A program made the translations under genes and the position numbers. A stretch of 64,000 bases of DNA from Paragorgia papillata (taxonomy: Eukaryota; Cnidaria; Anthozoa; Scleralcyonacea; Coralliidae). The notes below the pieces were generated by a model that had not been told where the DNA came from, did no database searches, and worked only from the letters and a program-made list of their open reading frames with translations. Shown piece after piece: positions 12,423 through 22,529 of this stretch; positions within the stretch are counted from its first letter, which is position 1; the number at the start of each line of letters is the position of its first letter. The stretch is from contig JAWNZC010000225.1 of assembly GCA_035771165.1 (NCBI GenBank), positions 623,501-687,500 on the forward strand. The letters are read 5' to 3'.

Positions 12423-13516
12423 GAGTGTTCCATAACTTGGCAGCTCTTGGAAAAAAGGATTTACGAAAATAGTCTTGTTTATGTTTATGTTTATAATTTA
12501 GGTAGAAATTGTTTGAGTCGAAATTACGAGTGCTGTATCTAGAGGCACAGATGTCGGTCAAGTATTGAGATAAGTCAATTGTCATAAGGCCATTTCTGAA
12601 TTTAAAGATCATATTTCAGTCACTGATTTCTCTCCGATATTCAAGTGGTAAGAGACCCAGTTTGGTTAATCTTTCAAGATATGACATTTCTCTGGATGGA
12701 TAGTTAAGTATAAACTTTGTTGCTCTGCGCTGGACATTTTCGATTAGGATAATGTGCTGTTTTGTATACGGCGACCAATACGGAGCAATATAGGGTTTTT
12801 CTAGTAGATAGATGAATGAGATCCCTGCATGTTCGTTTGATTAAACCTAGAGTTTTGTTGGATTTTGCTACCATTTCCTCGATATGTCTTGACCATGACA
12901 GTGAGTTGGACACCATGATGCCAAGGTCAGATATAGAAGAGACACATTCAAGAGGCTGGTTGCCAAGGTTATAGCCTCTGTCGATGGTACTACAGGTTTT
13001 TTTCCTTGAGATATGCATGACCTTGCATTTGGACACATTAAATGACATGGCCCAGTGGAGGCTCCATTGAGACAGGTGGTCGAGGTCGAGTTGGAGAAAA
13101 TATCTTGCATTTGTAGATTCGATAGTGTTATATAATTTGGAGTCATCCGCGAAGAGAGCCAGTCTGGAGCCGTTTTGGGGATAGTCGGGCAAATCGTTGA
13201 TGTAGATAAGGAACATAAGTGGGCCCAAAATGGATCCCTGTGGAACTCCAGACGTAACTAGTAGCCAATCCGAAAAAGAACCCTCGATAACAACTCGCTG
13301 GCTCCTATCAGTAAGATAGCTTCCAAACTACTCCAATAGAGGACCAGTGATGCCGACTTTTTCAATTTTAAGCAGTAGCAGGCGATGGGGTACTTTATCA
13401 AAGGCTTTCGAAAGATCTAGGTATATTACGTCAGTCTCCGCCCCATTGGCTAGTGAAACTAGGATATTATGATGGACAATGTCATTAGTATTCTTTATAT
13501 AAAATTGTATGTTCAT
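12423..13516 (-). pseudogene. Non-LTR retrotransposon (CR1/L2/jockey-like) reverse transcriptase fragment
   Basis: Minus-strand reverse transcriptase pieces: the catalytic block DVIYLDLSKAFDKVPH in 13328-13516, the FADDSKLY motif with thumb region in 12704-13228, and the characteristic C-terminal end SFFPRAAKLWNT near 12430-12480. It is 5' truncated near 13510, carries frameshifts (about 13250 and 12700), and its last codons are cut by the hAT terminus at 12422. It therefore predates the hAT insertion. It is dead. Confidence 0.85.
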
Positions 13517-13560
13517 TAGTATTCTTTATATAAAATTGCATGTTCATTAGTATTCTTTCT
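13484..13560. repeat. Short tandem duplication
   Basis: About two and a half copies of a 31-bp unit containing GTTCATTAGTATTCTTT and ATATAAAATTG, at the 5' truncation edge of the LINE fragment. It may mark the LINE integration junction. Confidence 0.6.
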
Positions 13561-13644
13561 GACGTCAAGAAGTTTTATCAGGTATAAAACCACGGACATG
13601 GTACTGATTTCCTTTGTGTTTTCCATTGAATTATCGAGTTTTTG

Positions 13645-13671
13645 AAATATATATATATATATATATATATA
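13645..13671. repeat. (AT)n microsatellite
   Basis: Perfect AT dinucleotide run, preceded by GAATTATCGAGTTTTTGAAA. Almost the same flank plus another AT run recurs at 14232-14284 after the two hammerhead units. Confidence 0.95.
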
Positions 13672-13673
13672 TA

Positions 13674-13731
13674 GTTCAATCTACAGACACGGTGTTTCGC
13701 TGTACAACAGCTCATCAGTGTAGCTTGGAAC
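13674..13731 (-). ncRNA. Type I hammerhead ribozyme, copy 1
   Basis: Minus-strand order of parts: stem I 5' strand (GTTC, internal loop CAAG, CTACA), conserved CTGATGA, stem II GCTGT-TGT-ACAGC (five perfect pairs), GAA, stem III ACA-CCG-TGT, cleavage base C (13686), then stem I 3' strand TGTAG, ATT, GAAC. All core bases of the hammerhead consensus are present and both segments of stem I pair perfectly. Predicted cleavage is between 13686 and 13685. The very short stem III resembles the type I motifs of Penelope-like elements and retrozymes. Confidence 0.85.
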
Positions 13732-13950
13732 AATCTGAATGAATTTCATCAATTACTTATACACATGCGATCGTCGGTGACAACCGCATGTGGGACAGCA
13801 TCGGTGAAGTACATTCAGATAGCGTGAAGTGCGCATGGGCCCAGAGTGCTCAAACTTCCACAAGGGTAGTGAGCGTTGCATTATCGCTTATAGGTACCCA
13901 TGGCAACTTCACAGAGTGCTCAACAACACCGAAGTGAAGGAGCGTACATA

Positions 13951-14007
13951 GTTCAATCTACAGACACGGTGTTTCGCTGTACACAGCTCATCAGTGTAGC
14001 TTGGAAC
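13951..14007 (-). ncRNA. Type I hammerhead ribozyme, copy 2
   Basis: Same layout as copy 1, 277 bp away: CTACA / CTGATGA / GCTG-TGTA-CAGC / GAA / ACA-CCG-TGT / C / TGTAG, with the outer GTTC/GAAC pairing of stem I also kept. One base is missing from loop II compared with copy 1, yet a stem II still forms. Predicted cleavage falls between 13963 and 13962. Confidence 0.83.
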
Positions 14008-14249
14008 AATCTGAATGAATTTCATCAATTACTTATACACATGCGATCGTCGGTGACAACCGCATGTGGGACAGCATCGATGAAGTACATTCAGATAGCG
14101 TGAAGTGCGCATGGGCCCAGAGTGCTCAAACTTCCACAAGGGTAGTGAGCGTTGCATTATCGCTAATAGGTACCCATGGCAACTTCACAGAGTGCTCAAC
14201 AACACCGAAAGTGCTCAACGACACCGAATATATGAATTATCGAGTTTTT

Positions 14250-14287
<38 letters not shown>

Positions 14288-14784
14288 AGCCACAAAAGAC
14301 TAGAAAAGCGTCTCATTTTCAAAATTGGTACATTCATCCTCATGGACTCAACGAACGTTTTTCTTTTATTTAACACCTCTGAAGATGTTGTTTCTGTTCA
14401 GCAAGGGCGGACATAAACAGCGTTTTCACTTTATTAATTTATCTATTTTTACTCTCGCTCATCCTCTTTACACCCCCTCCTTTTTACTCATCGACGGTAT
14501 GAATAGCAAATGTATTTCGCATCTCATTATCTATTTGTTGTTGTTATTTTGCTTTGATTGGCTAATTTTTCGCATCTCATTATCAATTTGTTATTGTCAG
14601 TTCTATCTGATTGGCTTATTTTGGTCACATGATTACCTTTCGTATATAAGCTCATTGTTTGTTTACACTCTGTACGTTTCTCTCTGACGAAGGGCCTTCG
14701 CTCGAAACGTTGGATTCCTACGTTCTCTGTTTCGGCAGTATATCTAACCTAAGTTACTATATTTCGATATATATATATATATTT
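14250..14784 (+). repeat. AT microsatellite and Penelope-type terminal remnant
   Basis: An AT run (14251-14284) is followed by about 500 bp without a supported gene. It ends in TCTCTGACGAAGGGCC, CTCGAAACGTTGG and GTTTCGGCAGTATATC, then a second AT run. The last part matches 640-740 in inverted orientation. CTGACGA...GAAAC fits a degenerate hammerhead core (CTGANGA...GAAA), but stem II pairs poorly. Open frames at 14105-14416 and 14325-14687 have no recognisable domain. Confidence 0.45.
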
Positions 14785-14793
14785 ATAAATATA
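14783..14793. other. Left target-site duplication of the Foldback element
   Basis: TTATAAATATA, identical to 25626-25636. It lies in AT-rich sequence, so part of the match could be chance. Confidence 0.7.
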
Positions 14794-16530
14794 CCAGTGT
14801 GAAGGTAGCCTCACATTCGGCGTCGGATTCGGCCTCGGATTCAGCCTCGGATTCGCAAAGCAAATATTTCACCTTAAATAATTCCCTCAATAATCAACCG
14901 ATCGGCACACACGTTGCACCAAATTAAAGCTTATTATTCTATCTGTCTGGCCCAAGATTAATGGCGTTCGTTTGAACAATTTGTTGAGGAAAAAATTACG
15001 ATTTAATATAAAGGATCCACTTTTTAGGTAAACAAATAGATCAAATTCGCCGGGACGGCTTTGGGGGAAAAAATTCGATGGCTTCCCTTACTTTTTAATG
15101 CCCTTGCTATACATCAAAATGAAGTCATTCTATCGTCTCGCTGGCCCAAGAAAAACTAGAAGTGGCCCAGATCTGGTTCAAGATATATTAGCTTTTAAAG
15201 AGCGACGCCAAAACTGTCAATTGCACAGCGAGCCAAATTCACTTGTAGCCGACATGACTCTTTGGGGGAAAAATTTCGATGGCTTCTTTTAATTTTAACC
15301 GGCTTTCATATATATCAAAATGAAGCTCATTCTATCTTCTTGCCGGCCCAAGAAAAATTAGAAGTGGCCCAGATCTGGTTTAAGAGTTATTCACTTTTAA
15401 AGCGAGGCGCCCAAAATGTCAATTACAGCGCGCGATAAAAATAGAACACTTTATTAGCTATATTTCACGACATAGGCTTTGGGGGAAAGATTTCGATGGA
15501 TTCTGTTATTTTTTACCGGCTTTCCTATATACCAAAATGAAGCTCATTCTATCGTCTTTCTGGCCCAAGAAAAATTAGAAGTGGCCCAGATCTGGTTCAA
15601 GAGGTATTCGCTTTTAAAGCGAGACGCCCAAACTGTCAATTACACAGCGCGCTAGAAATAGAACACTTTATTAGCTATATTTCACGACATAGCCTTTGGG
15701 GGAAAGATTTCGATGGATTCTGTTATTTTTTACCGGCTTTCCTATATATCAAAATGAAGCTAAATCTATCGTCTTTCTGGCCCAAGAAAAATTAGAAGTG
15801 GCCCAGATCTGGTTCAAGAGTTGTTCGCTTTTAAAGTGAGACGCCCATACTGTTAATTACATCGCGCCGGAAACAGAAATCTTTATTAATTGTAGTTGCC
15901 AACATAGTCTTTTGGGGGGAAATTTCGATGGCTTCTGTTAACTTTAACCAGCTTTCCTATATATCAAAATGAAGCTCATTCTATCGTCTTGCTGGCCCAA
16001 GAAGAATTAGAAGTGGCCCAGATCTGGTTCAAGAGCTATTCGCTTTTAAATCGAGACGCACATACTTTTAATTACACAGCGCGCTAAAAATAGAACACTT
16101 TATTATTAAATTCGTCGGGATGGTCTTGGGGAAAAGATTTCGATGGCTTCTTTGAATTGTAATCGGCTTTCCTATATATCAAATCGATCGAATTGAAGCT
16201 CATTCTACCGTCTTGCTGGCCCAAGAAAAATTAGAAATGGCCCAGATCTGGTTCAAGAGCTATTCGCTTTTAAATCGAGACGCACATACTTTTAATTACA
16301 CAGCGCGCTAAAAATAGAACACTTTATTATTAAATTCGTCGGGATGGTCTTGGGGAAAAGATTTCGATGGCTTCTTTGAATTGTAATCGGCTTTCCTATA
16401 TATCAAATCGATCGAATTGAAGCTCATTCTACCGTCTTGCTGGCCCAAGAAAAATTAGAAATGGCCCAGATCTTGTTCAAGAGTTATTCGCTTTTAAAGC
16501 GAGAAGCCCAAACTGTCAACCACAGCGCGC
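14794..16530. repeat. Left inverted arm: about seven ~225-bp units
   Basis: After a unique ~200-bp end (with TCGGATTCGGCCTCGGATTC-type repeats), tandem units each carry GGCCCAAGAAAAATTAGAAG, TGGCCCAGATCTGGTTCAAG, CGCTTTTAAA, GGGGGAAAGATTTCGATGG and CTATATATCAAAATGAAGC. The last two units (about 16085-16500) are nearly identical, which points to recent local duplication. One 64-codon frame here is incidental. Confidence 0.85.
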
Positions 16531-16539
16531 CGGAACTCA

Positions 16540-17428
16540 TGCGTCAAGGAAAATTTTAATGAAAAAAAAATTGGGGGTCACCAAAGTTTTTTCCGAATTA
16601 AATTAGTTTGAAGGGTAATTGGCAGCCATTTTGAAACGTCATTGTTGCCATAGCAACAACTGTTGCAATTTATTTGGTAGCAGTTTTTGATTGTCAGAAT
16701 GTTTAACTATGCATAAGATTTAGTTTTATTCTTTTTTCGAATTGTTTAATGGGATTTATGCAATAAATAATATTAAAACTAGCTGTGTGTTGTTTGGGTG
16801 GCTCCAACTCCCCCAGTTCATATGGGTTATCTGGTCACGCATGGCACACGTGAAGTGTCACCCTCCAGCGATCAATGAATCGGGCACTGTTGATCAGAGG
16901 CACGTGATACGTGCGTGCTTAGAAGGCTGATGCAATATCCGGAACGACTAGTCAGTGTTTCCTGGGCCCTGGGCTCAGCATTGTTGGCACCGTTTCTCGA
17001 GTGGTTCTTCACTGTTTTTTATGCCTCGTATTTCCAAAAGTAATCAAGCTTCTGCCTCATTAAACGAACTCGTATCCTTAATGACAGAGCCCACTTCCTT
17101 GCCCGTTCCACAGCATATGGTGACATTTAACGGAGATTTGTCGTTGGCTTCTTTGCCGTCTTCGTCACCCTCGACTGCCTCGGGTGTTTTGCCAACAACA
17201 ATAGCTGGTTCAGCTTCGGTGGACGCCTCACATCCTGTCCAGCCACCCATGGCTCAGCCTACAGTGTCCGGGCTACAGTCGGGTCCTCGGCCGGCTTCGT
17301 CAACGTCTTTTTCCTCGCCTCTGGCTTCGTCTTCGATGCAAGCGAATTTTGGCGCCATTTTACCAACAGTTGGTTCGCCTTTTGGCACCAGGCCCCTACA
17401 GATGCGCCTCCGTTGTTACTTTGTCATT
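16540..17428 (+). other. Unrecognised Ser/Pro-rich open frame inside the Foldback element (left part)
   Basis: The plus-strand frame 16955-17479 encodes a Ser/Pro/Ala-rich low-complexity protein (for example SLASLPSSSPSTAS). It is interrupted by the Harbinger TIR at 17429, so its last ~16 codons belong to the transposon. Base composition is clearly more GC-rich than the surroundings. It may be the 5' part of a captured or element-encoded gene whose continuation lies after 21502. No family can be named. The first ~400 bp (16540-16950) show nothing else. Confidence 0.4.
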
Positions 17429-17599
17429 AGCGAGCTTAAGCAAATAGGACGGCGTGATCTAGGACGGCGTTCGCGGTGACAAGGGGACTGGGTCTAGAAC
17501 GTCGTTCCTGATCTCCATGATAAACATTAAGCTGAATGAGGTAATATTTAGAACGGCGGTCGTTATGTCAAGTAGAGCTCATGAGCGGGAACTTTCAAA

Positions 17600-18671
17600 A
17601 TGCCGGGCTTTCGAAAAGTTAGAGATGTGCTTTTACTTGCCTATTGTAATGGGATAATAGATGAGACTGAATTTTGTCTTTTGTACGACTGCAATTCTTC
17701 TCGTAATCCGGATTTCCCGTATTGGCAGTACGACCGTTTTGACCTAGACAGACTAGAAGAAGCAGAGTGTAAAGCGGAATTCAGATTTTATAAGAATGAT
17801 ATATACAGTTTGGCCGAAATCCTGCGTATTCCTGAAGAAATAACCTGTTACAACAGAACCAAAGTGGACCAAATCGAAGCATTAGCAATCTTTTTAAAGA
17901 GATTCGCCTATCCTTGCAGGTATGGGGATATGATTCCACGTTTTGGTCGTTCAGTTCCAGAAATGAGTATAATTTCAAGTTGTGGTTGACTGGATATATG
18001 ACCACTACAAAAACAAACTGACTGACTTTATGCAAAACTGGCTCCGTCCTGAAAAACTACAAGAATATGCAGATGCGATTCATCGTCGTGGTGCAGCCCT
18101 AGATTGTTGTTGGGGATTTGTGGATGGAACTGTAAGGCCACTGTGTCGGCCTGGACAACAACAACGATTGTTTTACAATGGACATAAGAGAGTTCACTCT
18201 TTGAAGTTCCAAAGTGTCGTAGCACCTAATGGACTCATCGCCAATCTTTATGGTCCCATTGAAGGAAGGAGGCATGACTGTGCACTACTTGCTGCTTCAG
18301 GACTTTTAGAGAAATTACAGCAGAATTCATACTCACCAACTGGGCAAATGCTGTGCATTTATGGTGACCCTGCATACCCCTTGCGTCCTCAATTAATGAG
18401 CCCATTTCGAGGAAGACTAACACCGGATCAAGCAGCATTCAACAAATCAATGAGTACCGTAAGGGTATCTGTTGAATGGATATTCGGAGATATCGTGAAC
18501 TACTTTGCTTTCTTAGATTTCAAGAAAAACCTCAAGATTGGACTTAGCCCTGTTGGGAAAATGTACATTGTTTGTGCTCTCTTACACAATGCCCGAACAT
18601 GTCTGTATAAAAATACATCGTCTACCTTCTTTGGAATTGACCCTCCCTCCATTGATCTATATTTTGAGTAA
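17600..18671 (+). pseudogene. Harbinger DDE transposase (HARBI1-like), one frameshift
   Basis: Two overlapping frames form one protein. Frame 1 (17600-17989) holds the N-terminal helix region, ending RFGRSVPEMS. Frame 2 (17982-18671) begins at the equivalent of VVDWIYDHY and has the catalytic domain: FVDGT (Asp48 of that frame), YGDPAYP (Asp129) and SVEWIFGD (Glu165). The last two acids are 35 residues apart, as usual in the family. The enzyme would cut and join the Harbinger ends in the nucleus together with the Myb-like partner. A single-base indel near 17975 breaks it; no splice signal there explains the shift. Otherwise it looks intact. Confidence 0.88.
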
Positions 18672-18679
18672 AAACGAGT

Positions 18680-19560
18680 TACTTTGTCAAAATTTCATTT
18701 TTATGAAAGAACGTGTTGTAACAATATTTATTTACTCTATAGTGTAAAAAGAGTAAAGACTTCTCTCAATATACATATGTAAATACAAACACATACTTAT
18801 ATACATTTATATATATACACATACAGTATAATCAGGCCTGCACAGAGACTTAGGTGGGCCCAGGGCAAAATATGCCATTTAATACCAATTTTCTGCAAAT
18901 TAAACTAGCAATATAATTAAGGGGCCCCTCTCGTGCTGGTCCCCTTGGGCAAATCCCCCCCCCCTTTAGGTGGGCATAGTATATTATATATATATATATA
19001 AATATATATAGTCTACAATACCTTAATAGGAAAGTGGTTACAATTGGTTTTAGCTATTTAACTGATAGATAAAACCAATTGTAACGATTAGATCTACGAT
19101 AGATATATCGAACCGATAGAGAACCTCCTCTTATCAGCCCTCTATTAAGGCTTAAGCTCCCCCTTGATGATGGCCTGAAATTAATAATTCCAAGGGGCTT
19201 ACCAAAATATCTAGGTAATATACAAAATTTCCTAATTTAATAAGCCCCTGGGAATTATTAATTTCATGCCATCAGGGGGGGGAGCTTATATAGATAATGT
19301 AAACATTTTATTATTCAATATGATCATTCAAATGTAACATGCAATGGCGAGAAAAAATTAAAAAAAAAAAATCAGGAAAATTCATGCTATCTTGAAGTCA
19401 AAGAGGTAATCACACCCCCAAATTTTGTGTAAAAAAAATTATTGGGCAAAAATAGACAATTTGAAACAAAATTTGATTTTGTACGAAAGCTCGAAAACCC
19501 TGCTGGTTTGAATTGCCAAGTACCCCTCCCCCCGAAACCCCCCCCCCCAAAAAAACCCAA
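18680..19560. other. Intergenic part of Harbinger, low complexity
   Basis: No coding sequence. It contains AT-rich runs, C/G homopolymers (18953-18964 and 19529-19550), and a hairpin at about 19047-19085 whose arms are CAATTGGTTTTA and its complement. The palindromic insert at 19153-19288 is listed separately. Confidence 0.5.
19153..19288. mobile_element. 136-bp palindromic MITE-like sequence
   Basis: Inverted arms of about 46 bp: the left starts TAAGCTCCCCCTTGATG and the right reads the same in reverse complement with a few changes. Both contain GAAATTAATAATTCC and GGGGCTTA next to the ~40-bp loop. The duplication at its edges is not clear, so a superfamily cannot be given. Confidence 0.6.
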
Positions 19561-19982
19561 AGTAGAATCATCTTTGCTCAGGGGTGTAGTAAACCTGCAA
19601 TCTTAAGATAAACAACATTTTATTAACGTTTTAACTCCAAGAGTCAGCCTCAATTTATTATGGTACTAGCTCTGGCTAATAAAAGACAATTTTACTCGAA
19701 GGGGAGAACTCTGCCTCTGACAGTGAAAGAGTTAAAAAACATATACAGTATTTATATGTTCAAAACAGAAAGCAACAAAATGTGAAAATAAAGGATGAAA
19801 AAGTTTTAATAAAACTAATAACATTTGCAATTGTGTCATTAAAATCAGGAACTTTAAAATTCCAACAATGGAATTGTTGGAACAATTGCAACAATTGGAT
19901 TTCAAAACAGAAATCAACTAAACATAAAAATGAAGTTGAGAAAGTTTTAACAATGAAACTAATATCATAAATGTCACCAATG

Positions 19983-21343
19983 TCAGGGTTTTGAAAATTT
20001 ATCCAACAGTGAACACAAGACTTTGGTTTGGGCTTGCTGAGATTGCATAAATATCTGCATCATTTCCATCATATTTTTTTGTTGGTCACGTACTTGTGTC
20101 TGCTGTAGAGCCATGACTTCATTTTCTCTCTTTTTTTGCTCCAGTTCTTCCTTTCGCATCTCAAGATCACTACCCATCTTCTCTTTTAAAAACTGCACTG
20201 TCTCGCTTCCAGTGGACCTTTGTCTCTTTTGGGGTGTTGTTTCATCACCTTTTCTCTTTTTGGTTTCACTAAATGTTTCTAATGCTTTTTGTCGAATGTC
20301 CTGAGCAGCCTCTTTTTCATTTTCTTCTTTTTGTTGCTGTTCTTCATTTTGTTTCTCAATCTGCAATTCATGTTCTTTGGCACGAAGTAAAATTTCCTCC
20401 ATAAGAACATCCAGCTCAGAGACCTCGGGTGAGATACCAGAGGCATTGCCTTCTTCACGTTGTTTTTTTCGGAATTTGTTCTCCAAAACTTTGAACCTTT
20501 CACGAACTGCTCTTGCAGTTACAGAAAACTTTGATTGCTTGATGTCATTCAAATGCTCAGAGATTTCTTTCCATGCCTGCCCTCTCAATGTAGTTTTTTC
20601 TTTAAATTGGTATGGTTCAATTAAAACGATTTCTCTACACAACAGAGTGTCTTTTTCTGTTGTCCATAACATAGGACTCCTGGAAAAACAAGGAAAAGAA
20701 ATAAACAAACTTTGGTGATATATTACAAATGACTTTCTAGTGGGCAGAAAGAGTTACCAACTTGACAGACAAAATCCTGACACTTTATTTGACAGTGCAA
20801 AACTCAACCAAAAACGTAACTGCTAATTGTCTTCGAATCCTGACTGATTGTACAATTATAAACAGACTAAAACAGTGGATAAAAATGTCAGTCGGTTTGT
20901 TATGTTGCCTTGCATAGACCATGCATACACAGGGGTTAAAAAAATATGTTGAAAGACAACTGACTGAAATTGTCGATTCGAAATTCAATTTATTTTCAAG
21001 GTTAATTTTTGAACAATTGACATGAAGTAACTTTTATTGCAGCTGCTTACGATAAAGAACAAAACACGAAACGGATGAAAAAAGGAAAAAATCGATAGGT
21101 TTGTATCTGATAATTCCAAAGAAACAAAGCAATAAATTACTGAAGGAGAAATAGCTATGCATTGCTAAACTTCCAAAAGTTTACAAAACAAGTTGGAGAT
21201 TCCGAGAATGTACATGTACAATTTTTCTTTCAAATCGGTCTTTTAGTCTCTTTGATCTACAGGACAATAATTAATGAAAGGATTTAAGGTACTTACGCTC
21301 GCTTTTCTTTTCCGCTTTGATCAGGAATTACTTCGTTCTCCAT
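19983..21343 (-). CDS. Harbinger Myb/SANT-like protein, two exons
   Basis: Exon 1 is 21297-21343 (MENEVIPDQSGKEKRA) and ends at GTAAGT. Exon 2 is 19983-20679 and starts after TTGTTTTTCCAG. The split codon joins in frame to SPMLWTTEKDTLL, giving a protein of about 246 residues with a 617-bp intron. Residues ~17-90 form a trihelix/Myb-like DNA-binding domain (WTTEKDTLL...WKEISEHLN...VRERFKVLENKFRKK). The rest is a Gln/Glu/Lys-rich coiled coil, ending MMQIFMQSQQ. In this superfamily the Myb-like protein binds the element ends and helps bring in the nuclease. The frame is open throughout. Confidence 0.85.
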
Positions 21344-21502
21344 ACTGTATGTCACGTTCTGACAAAAACGTCAAACCACTGTTTTGGCGTCTTGAACTTC
21401 AGCACGACGGGCTTCGTTCTTGGGGCGCGCATGCGCTTTAGGAAAAAAGTCGCGCGAACGCCGTCCTAGATCACGCCGTCCTGTTTGCTTAAGCTCGCTA
21501 TT

Positions 21503-22529
21503 AGCTAGCTAACAGACTCACCTCTGTTATTCGTGTGGTGGTGCAAGCGCCAATCCACATGCCTCCTGCCCTGGAGTTTGAAGCCTCCGCAACTGCTAAC
21601 GGATGCGCCTCCGTTAGCTAATATTTCTTGCGTCTGCGTCTTCTACACCACTCCCACTTTCCTCTGTAATCTTGGAGCCTCTCTATTCCTTCACCAGATG
21701 CGCCTCTGGTGTTCAGCAAGGTTCGCTTGCAGAACCTTTTGTTGCTAGCGCCGGGAGAGGGCTCTCCCGGCTTGCCAATGGTTGCTCCACCGTTGTTGCT
21801 CTGTCTACTCTGTAGAGGGAGTAAGCTGTGAGCACAGACGCCGTGAGTCTTGCTCTCCCTGGCATGCCAGGTGATAAATTAATTTGTTAGCTAATTTGTG
21901 TTGTACGTTGTCTTCCTGTGTCATTTATGTTGCTTTCATAACTTAACTGTTCTATCTTAGACAGGATATTACTTGAACTCTCTCGGCCTGGCTGGCTGGG
22001 TGATCTGCATTGCATTTGGCGCCCAGTGTTATGCTTTAACTTTGCAGTATGTTGCAGCGTCTGCTGCAGCTGTTTCCTACGCCTTTTCTATAGGTTCAGG
22101 GTTGTGCAGCCACATCATGGGTGAGTGCTTGTATTATTTACTTTCTTTCTCCACTAGGCTAGTAGTGTGAACCGTAATCCCCTGGTTGAGAGGAGTTTAT
22201 CGGTCGGGCAGGAACACCACTATTACATAACTGAGTAGGATCGCGCTTCGTGTGCCAGCACCAGACGGGTCTGCCAGGCCTTGGCGACTCGCTAGCTTGG
22301 TGGTGTAATGATTGCCGGCCCGAGATACCCCACCGGGGATTGCGACCCTCAAATTTAGTACTGTGTGCGTCTATTTACGGACATTGTCCACGCATCCTTG
22401 TATCTCGTTATTACACAGCGCTGTTATTAATCACGTGTTTTGGACTCTCAAACTTGTATTTTCCATTTTTCAAGAAACTGTATGGAGCCACCTTAATAAA
22501 GATTTCTATTTCCGGCGCGATGTAATAGC
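21503..22529 (+). other. Unrecognised, possibly spliced sequence in the Foldback centre (right part)
   Basis: GC-richer DNA after the Harbinger element. There is a plausible intron from GTGATAAATT (about 21869) to TATCTTAG (about 21960), and a donor GGTGAGT near 22120 bounding an Ala-rich segment (21973-22120). No domain is recognised and the frame upstream is not continuous. It may continue the interrupted gene at 16955-17428. From 22180 to 22529 nothing is supported. Confidence 0.35.

Larger units (their letters stand above)
13672..14221 (-). repeat. Tandem pair of 277-bp hammerhead-containing units
   Basis: Unit 1 is 13672-13948 and unit 2 is 13949-14221. They differ at only a few positions; for example ACAACAGC in the first is ACACAGC in the second. 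Each has one hammerhead ribozyme on the minus strand, so a minus-strand transcript could cut itself into 277-nt monomers. That architecture is known for retrozymes and for Penelope-like terminal repeats. No reading frame of note is inside. AT microsatellites with a shared GAATTATCGAG flank border the pair. Confidence 0.8.
17429..21499. mobile_element. Complete PIF/Harbinger DNA transposon
   Basis: 4.07 kb with ~47-bp terminal inverted repeats: AGCGAGCTTAAGCAAATAGG at the left and AGCGAGCTTAAGCAAACAGG at the right (reverse complement), continuing through two GGACGGCGT motifs to TTCGCG, with one mismatch. ATT flanks both ends (17426-17428 and 21500-21502), the 3-bp duplication size expected for this superfamily. 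It carries the two expected genes, a DDE nuclease on the plus strand and a Myb/SANT-like protein on the minus strand, in tail-to-tail arrangement. Confidence 0.92.

Noticed and set aside
14105..14687. Hydrophobic proteins of 103 and 120 codons
   Set aside because: They run through an AT microsatellite and pyrimidine-rich sequence, with no domain and no splice or start context.
14675..14757. Fully active hammerhead
   Set aside because: CTGACGA and GAAAC are present but stem II and stem III do not pair convincingly.
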